A stretch of DNA of 64,000 bases from Gnetum montanum (Eukaryota > Streptophyta > Gnetopsida > Gnetales > Gnetaceae), in assembly GCA_015680685.1 (NCBI GenBank), contig MNCI01024352.1:748124-812123 (forward strand), in the 5' to 3' direction. A model generated the notes under the pieces. That model saw only the letters and a program-made list of their open reading frames with translations. It was not told where the DNA came from and ran no database searches. The translations under genes were made by a program, and so were the position numbers. Positions 30,162 through 43,405 of the stretch are shown here, one piece after another. Within the stretch, counting starts at the first letter, position 1, and each line of letters opens with the position of its first letter.

Positions 30162-33113
30162 TATTCACATGACTTAGTTACCTAACATATCAGGATTCAT
30201 CAATATGTGTTGATTCAAATTTTGGATTACACTCTTTGTAATTGAATTTTTTCTTTGGAGTTAAATAGTGTGATGCAAAAACATTACATTCAAGTCATTC
30301 ATGATAAATATTATTTTCTTTTATTTTTTGCTTATTGAGCTAGGAAATGCTCTAATGATGCAACTTGTTGTAGATATACATAAGCATGTAATGTTGATTA
30401 TTCATAATTGGGCTTTAGATTTTGATGTTGAATTTAAAGAATATTCTAAAGTTCCATGTTTTGCTAAGTTATTTAATCTTATGCTGATTTTTTAGAAAGT
30501 TGAGTAAGATATTGTTAGTCTTTTTAATTCCATTAAGCATATGAAATTTATTTCCACATCATTTAGTTTTCTTAGAGGTTTTTATTTGTTGAAATCAATT
30601 TTTATAACTATAAAAAAGAAATAAAATTACAAGTAGTTAAGAAGACTTATATTTAATCAATCGTGTATTATACTTCCTAATTCTTACAACTTTTATCATC
30701 ATGAAAGACGTTTGTTTAATGGTTGACCTTTCTGCTCAAGAAAAAAGATGACGAGGAAAAGAAAAGATGCATTGAAGTTAAGGATAAAAAAATAATTTGA
30801 AGTTAAAGATATAAAAAGTCAAGTGACTATCAATGATAAGAATGATCAAATGAAAATGAAAAAACTAGAAAAAATAGAAGCTCAAGTGAATAATTTCTTT
30901 TATATAGAAAGTATTGATTAGTCCTAACAAATAGTTTGTAAGGAAAATTTTTCCTCATTTGACAAGAATACTGTTAACTCAAAGATTCAATGTTATATTA
31001 CAAAGTGAAATAATGTTAAGGGTAAAGAATCTTGACATAAGGTCAATTGTGATGGATAATTTGTTGGATAGTTTATGTTGCCATTTTCTATTGGATTTTC
31101 ATCTCTTGTAAAAGTTGGTTTTTGCCAAAGCTTTCTATTGCTACCTTAAACTCTTTTGCTATTTTCAGTTCAAGAACAATGTTGAAAAATAATGCAAAGT
31201 TTGTTAGGACTTTGATCATTCTCCCTACTAATAATTAATTTTCCTCTATTTCTTTTTCAAACCATTATTTCATTTCTAAATTTATACACCTAAGTAGACA
31301 TATTTAATATAAAATTAGAATTTTTTTTTACTTTCCATCTTATTTTTCTTATTTGTTATTTAGTGTTAAACATATGATGTACTTTGATTTTTTTGCTTAT
31401 AATGGTCTTAAATATTTCATTTTAAGCCACATTTTCCCCCATGAAACCATCCTTTCCCAACATCTTTTTAGTAAAATCTATTTTTTCAAATCATTCATCT
31501 AAGTTTCTTTAATCTTAAATTTAGATATTGGTCAATAGAATACAATATGGAAACAATGATGTGTTAGCTTGTAAGACTCTTGATTTGGAAGCTCTTAATC
31601 AAGGGATTGATTTTCGTGGGTAATGTCAACTTATACAATTTTTATTGAACTATGTATCGTGGGGTATACCTATGTTTCAATTATTTCAGGGTTTAACACC
31701 CAATATAATATAGATTTTTAACTTTTAAAGTTTCAAAATTCATCAGAAATTTTTGCCCTTTGAAATCAAATGTGTGACTTAAGTTTTCTATTACAACTAA
31801 ACTAACACCTCATTGTTTTGAAACTAGCTTAGTTATAAATTTATAAAATATATCTATAATTTGGCCAAGAGAATCTTTTTTGTTTGATGAGAGGCATGAT
31901 TTTTTCACATTGCCTTGCCAACTTGAGCTTGAGCATGATCCTCTAACTCCATCATGCTTTGGCAATGATGGTTGAGAACTCTCTTGTTACATTTTAGTTC
32001 CCTATTTTACAATTCTTATAGATCTAACTAGCAACGAGAGGTTTGGGTATTCTTTAGTTACATTGTAGTTCCCTTGATTTGTGGTTATTGGGGATTTGGC
32101 TATATCAGAATTATCTCCAAACCTCTCTTTTTCATGGGCAACTTCTTGCTTGGTAGATTCATCTTTTATAGTCCATGGGCAACTTCTTGCTTGGTAGATT
32201 CATCTTTTATAGTCCAACTTCTGATTTGGTTTGTAGATTTATATCCTTCCCACCAACATTTGATACGTTCATTAGCTAGAAATATTAAAATTGCATAAAG
32301 AACTTGCCAATGTAAGCAAATCCATATGACTACCTTTTTTAACATATGAGAACATTTTTCTCTTTTATTTTTTGCCTTACATAAAGCCCTTTGAGTGTTA
32401 TGGAAAGGTTACCCATTAGCATGGAATATTAGTGTTACCTATACGCTTCCCTGAGGCATCATGGACAAACTATTATTTAGCTTTACCAATTAATAGTTGG
32501 GTAGCTAAAATAAATTCAAACATCTCACACATGACTTCTTGGCTCAAGTAAATTCGAACATCTCGCTAATGGAAGTTATGGTTTCTATGTATAATTTTAA
32601 GGTCTAGTCGGTACCCAATGACATAGCTTTTAAACCATATACCTCGGAAGAAAGAAGGTTTCTACATGGGTTTAAAAATGCGTTCGCATGTCCCAGCTAT
32701 GCGCAGTAAACAGATGCTTCAACGATTTTTCCCTCTTCACTTCTCAGTCCAACATATTACATATCAAGGACAACTTTGGATGCCAAGGCGTCCAATAAAG
32801 TTTACATATTTTACAAGCACCAGAAGCAAGCAAGGATCCAACCACGAAAAAATTACATTGTTCAGATAGTATAGCAATGCTCCAAAGAGGAGGCCAAAGT
32901 GATGGAACTAATTAAGATTAGAGCCAGAAGAATACATGAAAAGTATTGCTATACCAATCATTACTTCAGCTATTCATGCTTGCTCACTAAATTCCATCCC
33001 CCAAATGTACACATAATATGTACAGATAAACGGACAGTACATATACAGATAATACAGACAGACAACAGATGTACACAAAATATAAACAGATGCAGATGCC
33101 TGTCGATGTCTAA
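30162..33113. other. Unassigned AT-rich region
   Basis: No coding region is supported. One 41-bp exact-looking tandem duplication lies at 32133-32214 (CATGGGCAACTTCTTGC...). The right part (32650-33113) may be the 3' UTR side of the gene remnant at 33114. Confidence 0.4.
32133..32214. repeat. 41-bp tandem duplication
   Basis: Two adjacent copies starting at 32133 and 32174, both beginning CATGGGCAACTTCTTGCTTG. Their near identity suggests a recent slippage event. Confidence 0.85.
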
Positions 33114-33407
33114 TTAGCTTGCTTTTGTAATGGCCTTGACCGCCACAAACTGAGCCCATCCCTTGAGATAATTCTTGATGAGTTCATCATCTGCAGAAGC
33201 AGCAGCAAGAGGAGGAATCCATTCTGGAGCATACCTTTTATCACAGATTGTTTTTAGTGCAGGAACAAGCTCCTTAATTTTGGGACTAAACCGATCAGGA
33301 TTGCTCAAATCAAAACCCACATCCATCAATCCTTTCAGTTCTTGGATATCTCTCTTTTCCAAACCATGAAGGCAAATAATGCTTTCACCGTTACTAATCT
33401 TTCGCAA
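33114..33407 (-). pseudogene. Plant DUF1685-like gene fragment (terminal exon or remnant)
   Basis: A 97-codon open stretch ending at TAA (33114-33116). It contains LEKRDIQELKGLMDVGFDLS and IKELVPALKTICDKRY, which matches the plant DUF1685 pattern of a (D)ELKGC-hydrophobic-LGF segment followed by LPALELC. The C-terminal part, PEWIPPLAAASADDELIKNY then LKGWAQFVAV, is not typical of anything I know. An in-frame TGA lies just upstream, so if real the exon begins after it; TTTTGCGAAAG at 33405 could be a weak acceptor. No ATG fits. Function of the family is unknown to me. The composition differs from the surrounding AT-rich DNA. It could be a working 3' exon or a gene remnant. Confidence 0.45.
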
Positions 33408-34391
33408 AATTCACAGACAAAGTAGTCCAATCCCTACAACGAAACCCACAAACTTTCTCGATGCTGCATCAAACGATGAAAAGCTAAACTTATGCAGCTG
33501 ATTTTCCACGGAAACACAGATTTATACCAAAACAGCAAAAGGATTCTGGATTTGAGCGAACAATTCCTGCTCAGAATCAGGATGAACGTGGACCTGGGAA
33601 TTGTGAACACGCGGACGTCGACGTATATGGCTGGTGAAATACAAGTGACTCAACAGATAACCGGAGACGAACGACCACAATTTAAGAATCTTATTATGAA
33701 ATTGCACTACTAAAGGGCTGGTAGGATGAGGTCCTCAACGAACTCCCCGAACTTGGGACGATGATGGACACGTGTAACGTTAAAGGTTTTCATTAATTGC
33801 TTTATAGTACATAAAGCCACGCGTTTTTGTTGTACTTTGAGTATTGAAAGGTCAGGGTAATTACGTTTGATCAATGTTGCCTTGGATGGGCCATCATTCG
33901 ACGGACGGTAACGTACTTCTTTCTAGACCTGGGCTAGGATCGGAGAGACGCTGAAGTCCTTGTTTCTGGTTATACAATGGGTTCAAAGTTGGAGAGACAC
34001 TCAAGTCCATATTTTTGGTTATAGAATGGGTTGAAATTTGAGTACAGCTATATCAATCGACTCATCTTCTCTTGAAAACAGGAACATTGAATCACGTGTT
34101 ACTCAGAAATGAGTAAAATTTCCATAATAATTATTGAGTTTGTGTTGAGCATGTGACAATTTTTGGTTGCTAAATACACACGGTATTGACAGTTGTTTAT
34201 ACCAGAGATGTGTCCATTCAAAATAATTTAAATCAAATTTTAGGGTATAAATTAATCTATGCAAAGTATTAGTTACCTAACAAAGTTGGTAACAAGAGAA
34301 TGATAGTTAATATCTTAATATCATATAGCATTGAATCTTTTCTAAACAATTGTTTCATAAAAAAGTCAACCTTGACAAAATGTTAATGATT
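33408..34391. other. Upstream flank of the gene remnant
   Basis: Higher-complexity DNA of more balanced composition, possibly the 5' part or promoter of the minus-strand gene remnant. A two-copy tandem repeat of about 50 bp lies at 33935-34040 (GGAGAGACNCTNAAGTCC, GGTTATANAATGGGTT). No exon could be assigned. Confidence 0.35.
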
Positions 34392-34396
34392 GTTAT

Positions 34397-35366
34397 TGAT
34401 GAGCAGCGAGTACCACCTACGCCCAACCATATGAATCACAAACATTTACATACAATCTAGTCAAATTTCGTGGATGGAACTAGTGTGGTATCTAGCTTGT
34501 TAAGTATTGATTGCAAGTTGTCTTCCCACTTGGACTAGTGGTAGCTTTGTCACGTATGGTTTAGTCCAAAGTGACGCATATGATTATTGATGTTGTGCAT
34601 CACTTAAACTAACTCGATAATAATGTAGAAATTAATTATTTAAACTAATTAATAACAAGAAGATAAACCTTAAACCATCCTAAGGGTGATGAGTGTCCAT
34701 TCTCAACTTGCTGTACACATCCTAAACTCATGTATCCACTACTGGGATTACCAAATGTTATGCTACTGGGCAAACCAACCAATAACACTATTGGGATTAT
34801 CAAGCAAATATGTGTTTACGCTCAAAACTTCTTGCTCATTTAATGGATTGATCAACATGCATGAAAATGTAAATGTTAACTAAGTACATAGAAAATAAAT
34901 TATATTGAAAGTAAATCTATTTTAAGTCAAAGTGCTATAATGAATAGGAACCAATCTCGATCTTATTTCCATTCATGGAATGTGTCTAGGTACAATGCCA
35001 CTCAAATAAGATGCCATACAATTAACTTAAATCCACATTTTAGGCACTCACTGACTATTCTCTAGGATTACAAAATAAAATTACAAAAGTTTGGCTACAC
35101 TACTGACCAAATGGTGCCAAATACATTGCGGATGCTCAGATATGTATAATCAAATACAGGCATTACATTGACGAAGATGTGTTAATGCATTTAGCTACAT
35201 CGACAGGGATGCATCGATGGGGTTGCGTTAATGCATCTAAGATGCATTTCTCATAATGCATCTATGTGTTTTCATCCACACATGTGTTGATGCATCTAAG
35301 ATGCATCGATGAGGCTTGTTGACGGCGATGTATTGACAAAGTTGTTCAGCATATCATGTTTCATCA
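34397..35366 (-). repeat. 3' LTR of element E (970 bp)
   Basis: TGATGAG...TTTCATCA on the plus strand, closely similar to 51960-52938. Near its right end is a run of GATGCATCTAAGATGCAT-type palindromes (about 35160-35310). Confidence 0.85.
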
Positions 35367-35385
35367 TACCCCCATGACTGACTAA
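35367..35385 (-). other. Polypurine tract region of element E
   Basis: Minus-strand CAGTCATGGGGGTA directly precedes the LTR start TGATGAAAC. Confidence 0.55.
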
Positions 35386-36361
35386 AAACTCATCCTCGAG
35401 TTATATATAAATGGATGAAGTTTCATTACAAAAATTGTGGGGTAACCAAGACTAGATTGGCTACCATTACAAAATTACAATGCCATATTACAAAATTTTA
35501 TTCAAGTGGATGTATTACAAAATGATGGAAAGACTGCATAGACATCAAAGATTGCAAAATTGTAGAGGTTTTCAAAAATTCGTTGAAGATAAATCTTCTT
35601 GTTGTCGCTGATGCGTAAATTTTGGACACACCAACACTTGTGAAAACTCGTTTTAGGAGACTATCACCTAGGGCACCTCTCGTATGGGTACGGAAACTAG
35701 GAATAGTCTTAGCTGAAGAGGGCTATGTGATCCTTTTTTTCTTTTTCTTTTAAAAAGAAAACGATAGTAATAATAAATCAAACAAAACAAAAGAAAATTT
35801 AAGTTAAATTTATTTAACCTTAAGAGGATTCTGTAATGTTTGAAAACAATAAACCAAGTAAAACAACTAAAAAATTAAAATTAAATATTTGTGTAACTTT
35901 TGATGTAGTAAATAATACAAAGAAAATTTGAAATTTTATATGGTGTCAACTACCACCGGTGAAAGAGAAGCCACCATCAACTAGCGTAATGGATTGTCTG
36001 CCTCATTATCTGCATGCACATGGTTGGAAGAGAAGATTACCTGCCAGTTGCTACATTGTTCATGACTTGCTCTACCACTGGTAGCAACCTACATCGTTGC
36101 TGCTACCATCTTTGGTAGCTTTGTGCATGTGCGCTATGTGAAACATTTGATGCTGTTGCAGGTATCATTGCTAGAACCGCTGGTGTTGTGCATCATAGTC
36201 ATTGCTACTGTTGTCGTTTGAAATTGTTTGGGACTCTATAAGGAGAGGAGACTGTCAGATATTGCTACATTTGCTATGGGAGAGACTAGAGGTGTTATCT
36301 TCCATCTGCCACCACACCCACTGTCAAAGAGAAGGATTCTTTCCTATGATGCCTGATGCCA
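35386..36361 (-). other. 3' internal region of element E, left of element C
   Basis: No coding region is supported. It includes a region of more balanced composition with GGTAGC/GTTGCTAC runs (36040-36200). It ends where the LTR of element C begins. Confidence 0.5.
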
Positions 36362-38031
36362 TGGTTTAGTCACAGATCTACAACCCCTTCAAAAGAAATA
36401 GAGGAGATGCAATATTTTTTTTCAAGCTCCTAGTCCCAAATTGTCTCACAAGAACCCTAAACCACCATACGTAATGCTTCTCCTATACCCCTAAAACAAA
36501 AACCAATCTTGTAAGTCTACCATCGAGATCACCAAAGTCCCAATTCTCTCACCTAAAAACCAAAACCTAGAACCTCAACTTGCTGAAAACCAAACACGAT
36601 CTCTCAGTTTTCCCAAAAACAAAACTCCAAAACGAATCGAAATGCAAAAACAAACAAACAACATCTCATTAACATGAGGACAAAAGGATCATTAACATAT
36701 CCACAAGCGCTCCAATTTAACTGTAGGCCTGGAGTCTCATTAGACTATGCAATAAGACCCACATCCCCTCCCCTTCAGAATTTAGAAATTTGATACATGT
36801 ATTAGAGGCTTCCCCTATGGGAGATTCCTTGATCACCCTCCAATCCCCCTCCACTTGCCTAGCTAGGCTACTTCCCTATTATCTCTTCTTTTTTTCTTTT
36901 TTTATTATCTCCCTTCTTGTTTTAAAAGAATTTTACACAATCAAGTGAACAATATCTCATTGGAAAACATGATAAGAGTACTAGAAATTAACCCAGCATA
37001 ACAGTCATGCCTAGCCAAATTCCACAATATCAGAGACAAGTTTAAGAAACTGGTTACTATGGCAATAGTAGGTGGCTCCCACACAATATCTAATAACACC
37101 GTAGTAATTGAAACAATACATCATGCACTTGATCCGGATCCGAGTGGTCAAGTCCCTATCATCTTTAATATTATTTGCATTTTCTTCCATGCCATTATCT
37201 GCAGTGTTGGTCATTACACAAGTTGTTAAAAACATGGAAATCCTTGTCATGCCAATAATCACAAAAATCACACATAATCATTGAGTGCCTAAATTTCAGC
37301 ATCAATAATAGTCTTCTTCAAAAGCCTAAAGCAATTTTGTGCAATTTGAAAGAAAAATTACAGAACTGGGCAGAAACTACAAAAGAAATGGTTTACTGTT
37401 GCAATTTGCTACCAATGGATAGATCCATGAATTAGACCTTTGTTGAAAACACTAAAGGGATCATGGAAACCGTGCACTGTTGCAAAGAAAAACAACAGCA
37501 ACATTACAACGAATATTGAAGATACCATGCCTAATTTTTGTTGTAGTAGTATTCCTCCCAATGAATTCCTAGGCTACAACTAAAGTTTCTTCTTACCAGA
37601 TGAATAGAAACCCAAGGTCAACCATAATACAACAATTTGGGAAGGATTTATTTTTATCGGTAAGGCAAAAATGTTTGTTAATACTAGCTATAAATTAGCA
37701 AATACCCCCATAAGCATGTACAAGATGGTGTAAAATTAAATCTCTCTCTCTCTATTTTTTTGTAGTTGAAAGTTCAGCCTTCTAAAATATACTATAACAA
37801 CCTTGCTATATGCCTTTGTAAAATTCACAAGAGTGTAATTCTCTTCCAAATCATATCTAACACTCAATTTTAAAGTCATAAATGAAACAATTATTTGATT
37901 TTAGAATTTAAATTCATAGATAGGTTTGACAAGACTTAATCACCACCCTAACACCAATTCACCATGGTAAAATTATTAGCATGGTGTTGATTATGGCCCC
38001 ATGCTTGACATGGGTGAGGTTGACCTCAACA
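36362..38031 (-). repeat. 3' LTR of element C
   Basis: Matches 45542-47238 over its length (for example TCCCAAATTGTCTCACAAG at both). On the minus strand it starts TGTTGAGGTCAACC and is preceded by a purine-rich TTTAGGGGCTAAG (38032-38045). Confidence 0.85.
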
Positions 38032-39291
38032 CTTAGCCCCTAAACTACAAATTTCATGCAAGTGCAAGGATAGCAAAATCATAAAAATTTAAAAAGAAAA
38101 TGTAACAAATGGAGAAACAAAAACGTCACAAAATAGGGAAATGCAAACTTGAAAGTAAACTATAACGTTTTGGATATGATCAAAATAACTAAATAATCAA
38201 GAGAGACACAGACATGGGCCATCCAAATCACACCATTAAAATCTAAATATATGATTTATTATTATTTTAACTACACACACATATAATTAAATATATATAA
38301 ATAATTAAGATCTCATTCTCAATATTCTCACAAGGTAAAAGTAAAAGTATGCAGGCTATTCTGAGCATGAGACTTATACAAAACTTAATGAGGAGGATAG
38401 GCTTATGTTAGATCATAGTAAGCCACAACTTTTAGATTTTTCCTTGGGTTTTTTTTTTTAAAATTTAAATTTAAAAGAAGAAATGGAGGTTAGGGTGAGG
38501 ATTACTGCCAAACCCCATCACGCTCAAGAACTTATTACACTACCAATGAACATGCTCCTCACTTCTTCTTTTTTAGAAGGAAACTTTGCTCATGGTATAC
38601 TTCATTTTTGAGGTAGGAATTCTAACACGAGTCTAGCCGATTAGCTGCACTACCAAAGAACACAGTCCTTTCAGAAACTTTGCCCATGGTGTAGTTCAAC
38701 CCTCATGTATGTGTCTTTGATGGCGTTATAGTAGGTCTCCTGGGTGGCTAAGGATTCTCAAGTAGAAATGAATACACTTGACCCTGTTGTTCACAGGGTA
38801 GCCATGGATAATCATACCTGAGGGGTAAGGCTTATGGGAGGAAAGAATAGAGTTCTCCAAGGTCACCTAGTGATTATGACTAACCATTCTCCAACATCAC
38901 ATGTCCTACACTCACATGATCATGATAATAACATGATGAATTTGTATAAATCCAATGCTCCATAATCTAACATAACAAATAAACTAAACCTTGGAAACAA
39001 CTAGAAAGAATTATAATATTATTGAGATATAAAATATGAAGTATATTTTTAAAACATTATTGAAATATAAAATTACAATAATAGTAAATTATATTGCACC
39101 TACATTATTTTCCAATGGTGTTAAGATGGTCTAATGTCTAGTAACTCAAATGAAAAATGATTATTAAAATCATATGAAGAACACAACAATCAAATCAATA
39201 TGCTAAGAAAGAAATAATGAAAATGAAAAAAAATATGAAAATGAAACTATATACAAATGAAATGCAAAGAAAAGGAGAAGAAAACATGCAA
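38032..39291 (-). other. 3' untranslated region of element C
   Basis: From the integrase stop to the polypurine tract. AT-rich, no reading frame of note. Confidence 0.6.
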
Positions 39292-40407
39292 CTAAGAATC
39301 TACTAGGTGTCCACGTGGGGCACCTGAGTAGAAATGCTTCAAATGGAATGCATTAAAATTCCTATGCAACCTATGTCCTTGCAAATCAACAATCTTGAAC
39401 ACATTGGGGGAAATGACATCTACAATTTGGAATGGGCTTGACCACATAGGGGAAAACTTTGTTTGAGGGCCAGTTTGACCAGATGCTCTATCTCTCTTAA
39501 GGACCAGGTCACCTACTTGAAAACTTTTAGCTGCATGTTTTTTATCAAACCATCTCTTGACAATTTGTTGATGACCACACATAGTTTTGATGGCTTTGAC
39601 CCTTTTAAGTTCTAGATTCCAAATGTCATATGTTCGTGATATTAGATGCTCATCAGTTGGTAAGTAGTCTAAGAAGAATTGATATGTAGGGATCTATAAA
39701 TTTATTGGCAATATGGGTTCCTATTAATACACTAAACCATATGGTGTAGTCTTGATCAATTCTTTGTAACGAATCCTATTAGCCCAAACCGCCCATTTTA
39801 GTTGTTCATGCCAAGTTCATGGATTTTGGACTACCATTTTCTTAATCCCATCTAATATAATTTTGTTGGAAGATTCATCCAAACCATTACCTTGTGGATA
39901 ATATTTAGTTATTGCCTTGACAATGATGTTATGGTCTCTAGCCCAATTTGTAAACTCTATGGAAATGAATGTGGGCCTATTATCGACTACTAAAGCATAA
40001 GGATAGCCATATCTAGAGATTATATCATTTTCTAAGAACCAAATGACCTCATGAGATGATGCACTTTTGGTTACTTTCGACTCTAACCAACATGTGCAAT
40101 AATTAGTGGCTATCAAAATAAATTTATGTAGGGTAGTAGATAAAGGATTGATCACTCCAATAAAATCTAAGGCCCATTGGGCAAATGGTCTTGTTTCTAT
40201 TATAGGCTGTAAAGAGGTTGAACTCTTGGAATCTTTACCTTTAAATATTTGACATTGGACACATGTCTTAACCAAGTTATAAGCATCATTAATCATAGTA
40301 GGCCAATAATAACTAGCCCTCACAATTTTGTGAACTAATGAGTGGTATCCTATATGTCCTTCATCGTGAAGTTGTTTTAGAGCATTGTTAGCTTGTTCTT
40401 GGTTCAA
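39292..40407 (-). pseudogene. Integrase of element C
   Basis: Zinc finger: HDEGHIGYHSLVHKI with KTCVQCQIFKG. Core: first Asp in WALDFIGVI, second in VVDNRPTF (canonical TDNGPQF), Glu in YYPQGNGLDESSNK. The C-terminal domain (39292-39582) reads FQVGDLVLKRDRA, KFSPMWSSPFQIVDV and HRLHRNFNAFHLKHFY, the GPY/F-type module, with no chromodomain after it. A stop and a frame break at about 39583-39817 separate the two parts. Confidence 0.82.
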
Positions 40408-40554
40408 ACACTTGAGGTATATCCCTTGGAAATTCTTTCTAAATAGTTCATCACATATTAGAGTGAATTTAGAACATTTTGATATTAAGAGCTTTCTTTT
40501 ATATCTAGGTAGATTTGAGGGACAACGATGGAAGGTTAAATAAAATTTGATATC

Positions 40555-40998
40555 CTAATACCATGGATCATACAACCAATTGGGAGCAAATGGGATATCA
40601 TTTTCCTCATAAATGGATAATATATGAAGAGGAATTGATTCTTTATCTAAGGGTGCATCATAATTTTCTAAGGTTGAAGCTTTAGCTACTAATTTAGCAA
40701 GACTAGTCCCTCTAACTAACTTTGCTACCTTCCATTGAATATCATATTCTTGAAGCTTTATAACCCATTTAGTGCATTTCTCACTAGGATCTTGTAATTT
40801 GGCTAAAGTGATGGTGGCTGGGTTAGGGATAATGACAAAGACTTTCAAGTTTAATAAGTAGTAGCAGAATTTCTTTAAGGCTTTTATTACAGCATACAAT
40901 TGCTTCTCTATGGGTGAATATCTTAATTCTGCATCCTTTAAAGGTGTAGACATGAAAGCTATGGGTATTTCACCTTGATCATTTATGTCTTGGGTCAA
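40555..40998 (-). pseudogene. RNase H (RT-linked) of element C
   Basis: IPIAFMSTPLKDAELRYSPI, EKQLYAVIKALKKFCYYLL, KVFVIIPNPATITLAKLQD (canonical TDH changed), KWVIKLQEYDIQW. Follows RT in frame with intervening stops. Confidence 0.78.
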
Positions 40999-41199
40999 GA
41001 TAGTAGTAGCTGTAACATCGCTAGAAAAGGCATATAAGTAGCAATCATTTTCATACTAAGGAGAAGCTAGGATAGGTGCATCTATAATGGCTTCCTTAAT
41101 AGCAAGGAATGCATTCTTTCTATCATCTGTCCAATGCATATTACTATCTTTCTTAAGAATATCATTCAATGGTTTAACTAATTTAGCATAGATAGGGAT

Positions 41200-42090
41200 A
41201 AATCATCTAACAAAGTTAATCTTACCAAAGAAAGTCCTTAGATCAGTCTTGGATAAAGGGTAAGGTACTTCTAAAATTGCATTTACCCACTCATGATCAA
41301 TTGCAATCCCCTCTTTGGTCACTATATGACCTAGAAATTTACCACTTTGAACACCAAAGATGGATTTTTTTGCATTCAAGGTGATGCCAAATTGTCTACA
41401 TCTCATAAAAACATTTCTAAGGTCTCTAAGGTGTGTACCTTGATCTTTAGAGAAAATAATTAAGTCATCAAGGTAGATAATAATAGACTTTCTAATTAGC
41501 CCCTCAAAATTTTTTTCCATATCTCTTTGAAAGGTAGAGCCAGCATTTATGAGGCCAAATGACATTTTAGTGAATTGAAAGGTTCCCACTTTGTTGTAAA
41601 AGCTGTCTTGTATTGGTCTTTCTTATTCACTAAAATTTGATTATACCTTGAATACCCATCCAAAAAGGAATACATTTGAGCACCATTCACAATCTGCAAT
41701 AACTCCTCCATAAGAGGGAGTGGATAATTATCCTTAATGCAAGAAGTATTAAGGTTACAAAAATAAATACATAACCTTAACTCACTAGTTCATTTTCTAA
41801 TAGGAACTAAGTTTGAGATCTAATAGGAGTGTCTTACTGGATAGATTATTTTGGATTCTAGGAGTTTATCAATTTCTTCTTTCATAAGGATTTCAATCTT
41901 TGGATTCACAGGTCTAAGCTTTTGTTTGAATGGTTTTGTTTTTGGTTTAAGGGGAATAGTATGTGTCATTACTAGTGGATTAAAAATTCTAAGGTCTTCG
42001 TAAGTCCAAGCCAAAACATCATTAAATTCATGTAATAGGTCAACAAGGCTTTGTCTTTCATCTAGGTGTAAACAAGCTCCTATTTTAACA
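41200..42090 (-). pseudogene. Reverse transcriptase of element C
   Basis: N-terminal linker AWTYEDLRIFNPLVMTHTIP and KLRPVNPKIEILMKEEIDKL, then, past stops, CIYFCNLN, YSFLDGYSRYNQI, MGTFQFTKMSFGLINAGSTF, IIIYLDDLIIFS with the catalytic YLDD intact, and KSIFGVQSGKFLGHIVTKEG. Broken by stops near 41820 and 41590. Confidence 0.82.
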
Positions 42091-42095
42091 AGGTA

Positions 42096-42329
42096 TTATT
42101 TTCCTTCCTTTTGAATCTGAATTGTTTTAGTTTTAGCTAACATTTTCCAATTAGTGTTTATAGATAAATCCATGGCCTTGGTGTGTAGGTCATCAAATAA
42201 AGCTTCCCTAACTACAGTTTCAAGAGATATCTTGTTCAAGAACACAACATCCTTGGATGTATCTCCTTGATCGCTGAATTCTCCTTTAGAAAATAGGAAT
42301 TTGCAAACATGGTCATAATCATCAAACAC
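42096..42329 (-). pseudogene. Linker between upstream RNase H and RT of element C
   Basis: A 77-codon stretch (VFDDYDHVCKFLFSKGEF...) in the same frame as the upstream RNase H, separated from it only by one stop. Continuity of frame shows that the RNase H is part of the same polyprotein as RT. Confidence 0.6.
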
Positions 42330-42818
42330 TTAAAAAGAAGAGATATTATTAGGGATGGAATAGGACTTCACCTTTTTGATAATGATTTTTGAATCCCAAG
42401 CATTATGCTTAAAAGGGACATCCAAAGTGATAGCCATTTGGGATAGTGCATTGGGAATATAATTTTCTTCCCTAGGTACATGTTCAATGGTTACATGTTT
42501 AAATTCTTTAATGAGTTCAAGAATGTAAGCTTTGTATGCTTTCATGGTGATTTCTTTATCGTCAAAGATACCATTGGCTTGATTCACTATTAGTTGGTAG
42601 TTGCTATAGATTTTAAGTTTGGACAAATCATAGTATTTAGCTAGTTTGATCTCATGAATTAGTGCTTCATACTCAACCATGTTGTTAGTCATGGGTTGAG
42701 TGAAATTAATAGCTTTAAGAATAGGAGCTTCACCAAGAGGTATAAGCATTATTCCAACTCCACATCCTTTCTTGGAAGAAGCACCATCCACTCTTAGTTT
42801 CCAAGTATTCAAGTTCAT
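42330..42818 (-). pseudogene. Archaeal-type RNase H of element C, located before RT
   Basis: WKLRVDGASSKKGCGVGIML (Asp 1), NNMVEYEALIHEIKLAK (Glu), KIYSNYQLIVNQANG (canonical D of SDSQLIV replaced by N), HVPREENYIPNALSQMA (canonical ADALS replaced by NALS). The pattern is that of the extra RNase H of Tat elements, compare the copy in element A. Here it lies between protease and RT instead of between RT-RNase H and integrase. Two of four catalytic residues are lost by single transitions. Confidence 0.78.
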
Positions 42819-42881
42819 AAAATCTAAAAAATTGGCCCTTTGATCGAGGTAACAGTGATCATCATCAAATTTTTTTCCATC

Positions 42882-43124
42882 TTATGATATTTCATTAGTT
42901 AGAATCTCACTTATGTCTTTATCATTTCCTAGTGATGATGGGTCACCGAAAAGCAAGGTTTTTCCATCATGTTGGTGAGATGGAAAAGTATTTTCATACA
43001 CCTTCTTACATTCCCTAAAAGCCTGGTAATATTGAGTAGAATATGTGTATGCAAAAGGGTTTACGCATGGAGCCTCATCTATATCATCATTTAAGAAATA
43101 TTTGCCAAGTCCTAGTTCGACCAC
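42882..43124 (-). pseudogene. Post-protease segment of element C
   Basis: An 80-codon stretch (LGLGKYFLNDDIDEAPCVNP...) between protease and the upstream RNase H. No domain recognised. Confidence 0.4.
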
Positions 43125-43405
43125 TCCAATGAAATGATTATTGTTTTGATTTCCTTGAGATGTAGTTTATTGATCAAAAGTCATTAGCACTTGCTTATAA
43201 AAGGTTTCCCTAGGTATAATCATATATTCATAGTTTCCTTTGATAGGGATAAATAATTCTGAGAAATTTGACCTAAAGAAGCCCCCAAACTTAGCTCTGG
43301 AAATCCTAGATAAGAGCACACCATAGGTGGATGTCATGTAAACTACTAGGATATCTGTATAACATGTAAATGTAGGGTATTTCTTAAGTTTTACCTTTGC
43401 CCCTT

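Noticed and set aside
30301-30495. 64-codon plus-strand frame with a KHVMLIIHNWALDF segment
   Set aside because: A faint likeness to VHS-type helices was considered but is too short and lacks any neighbouring exon.
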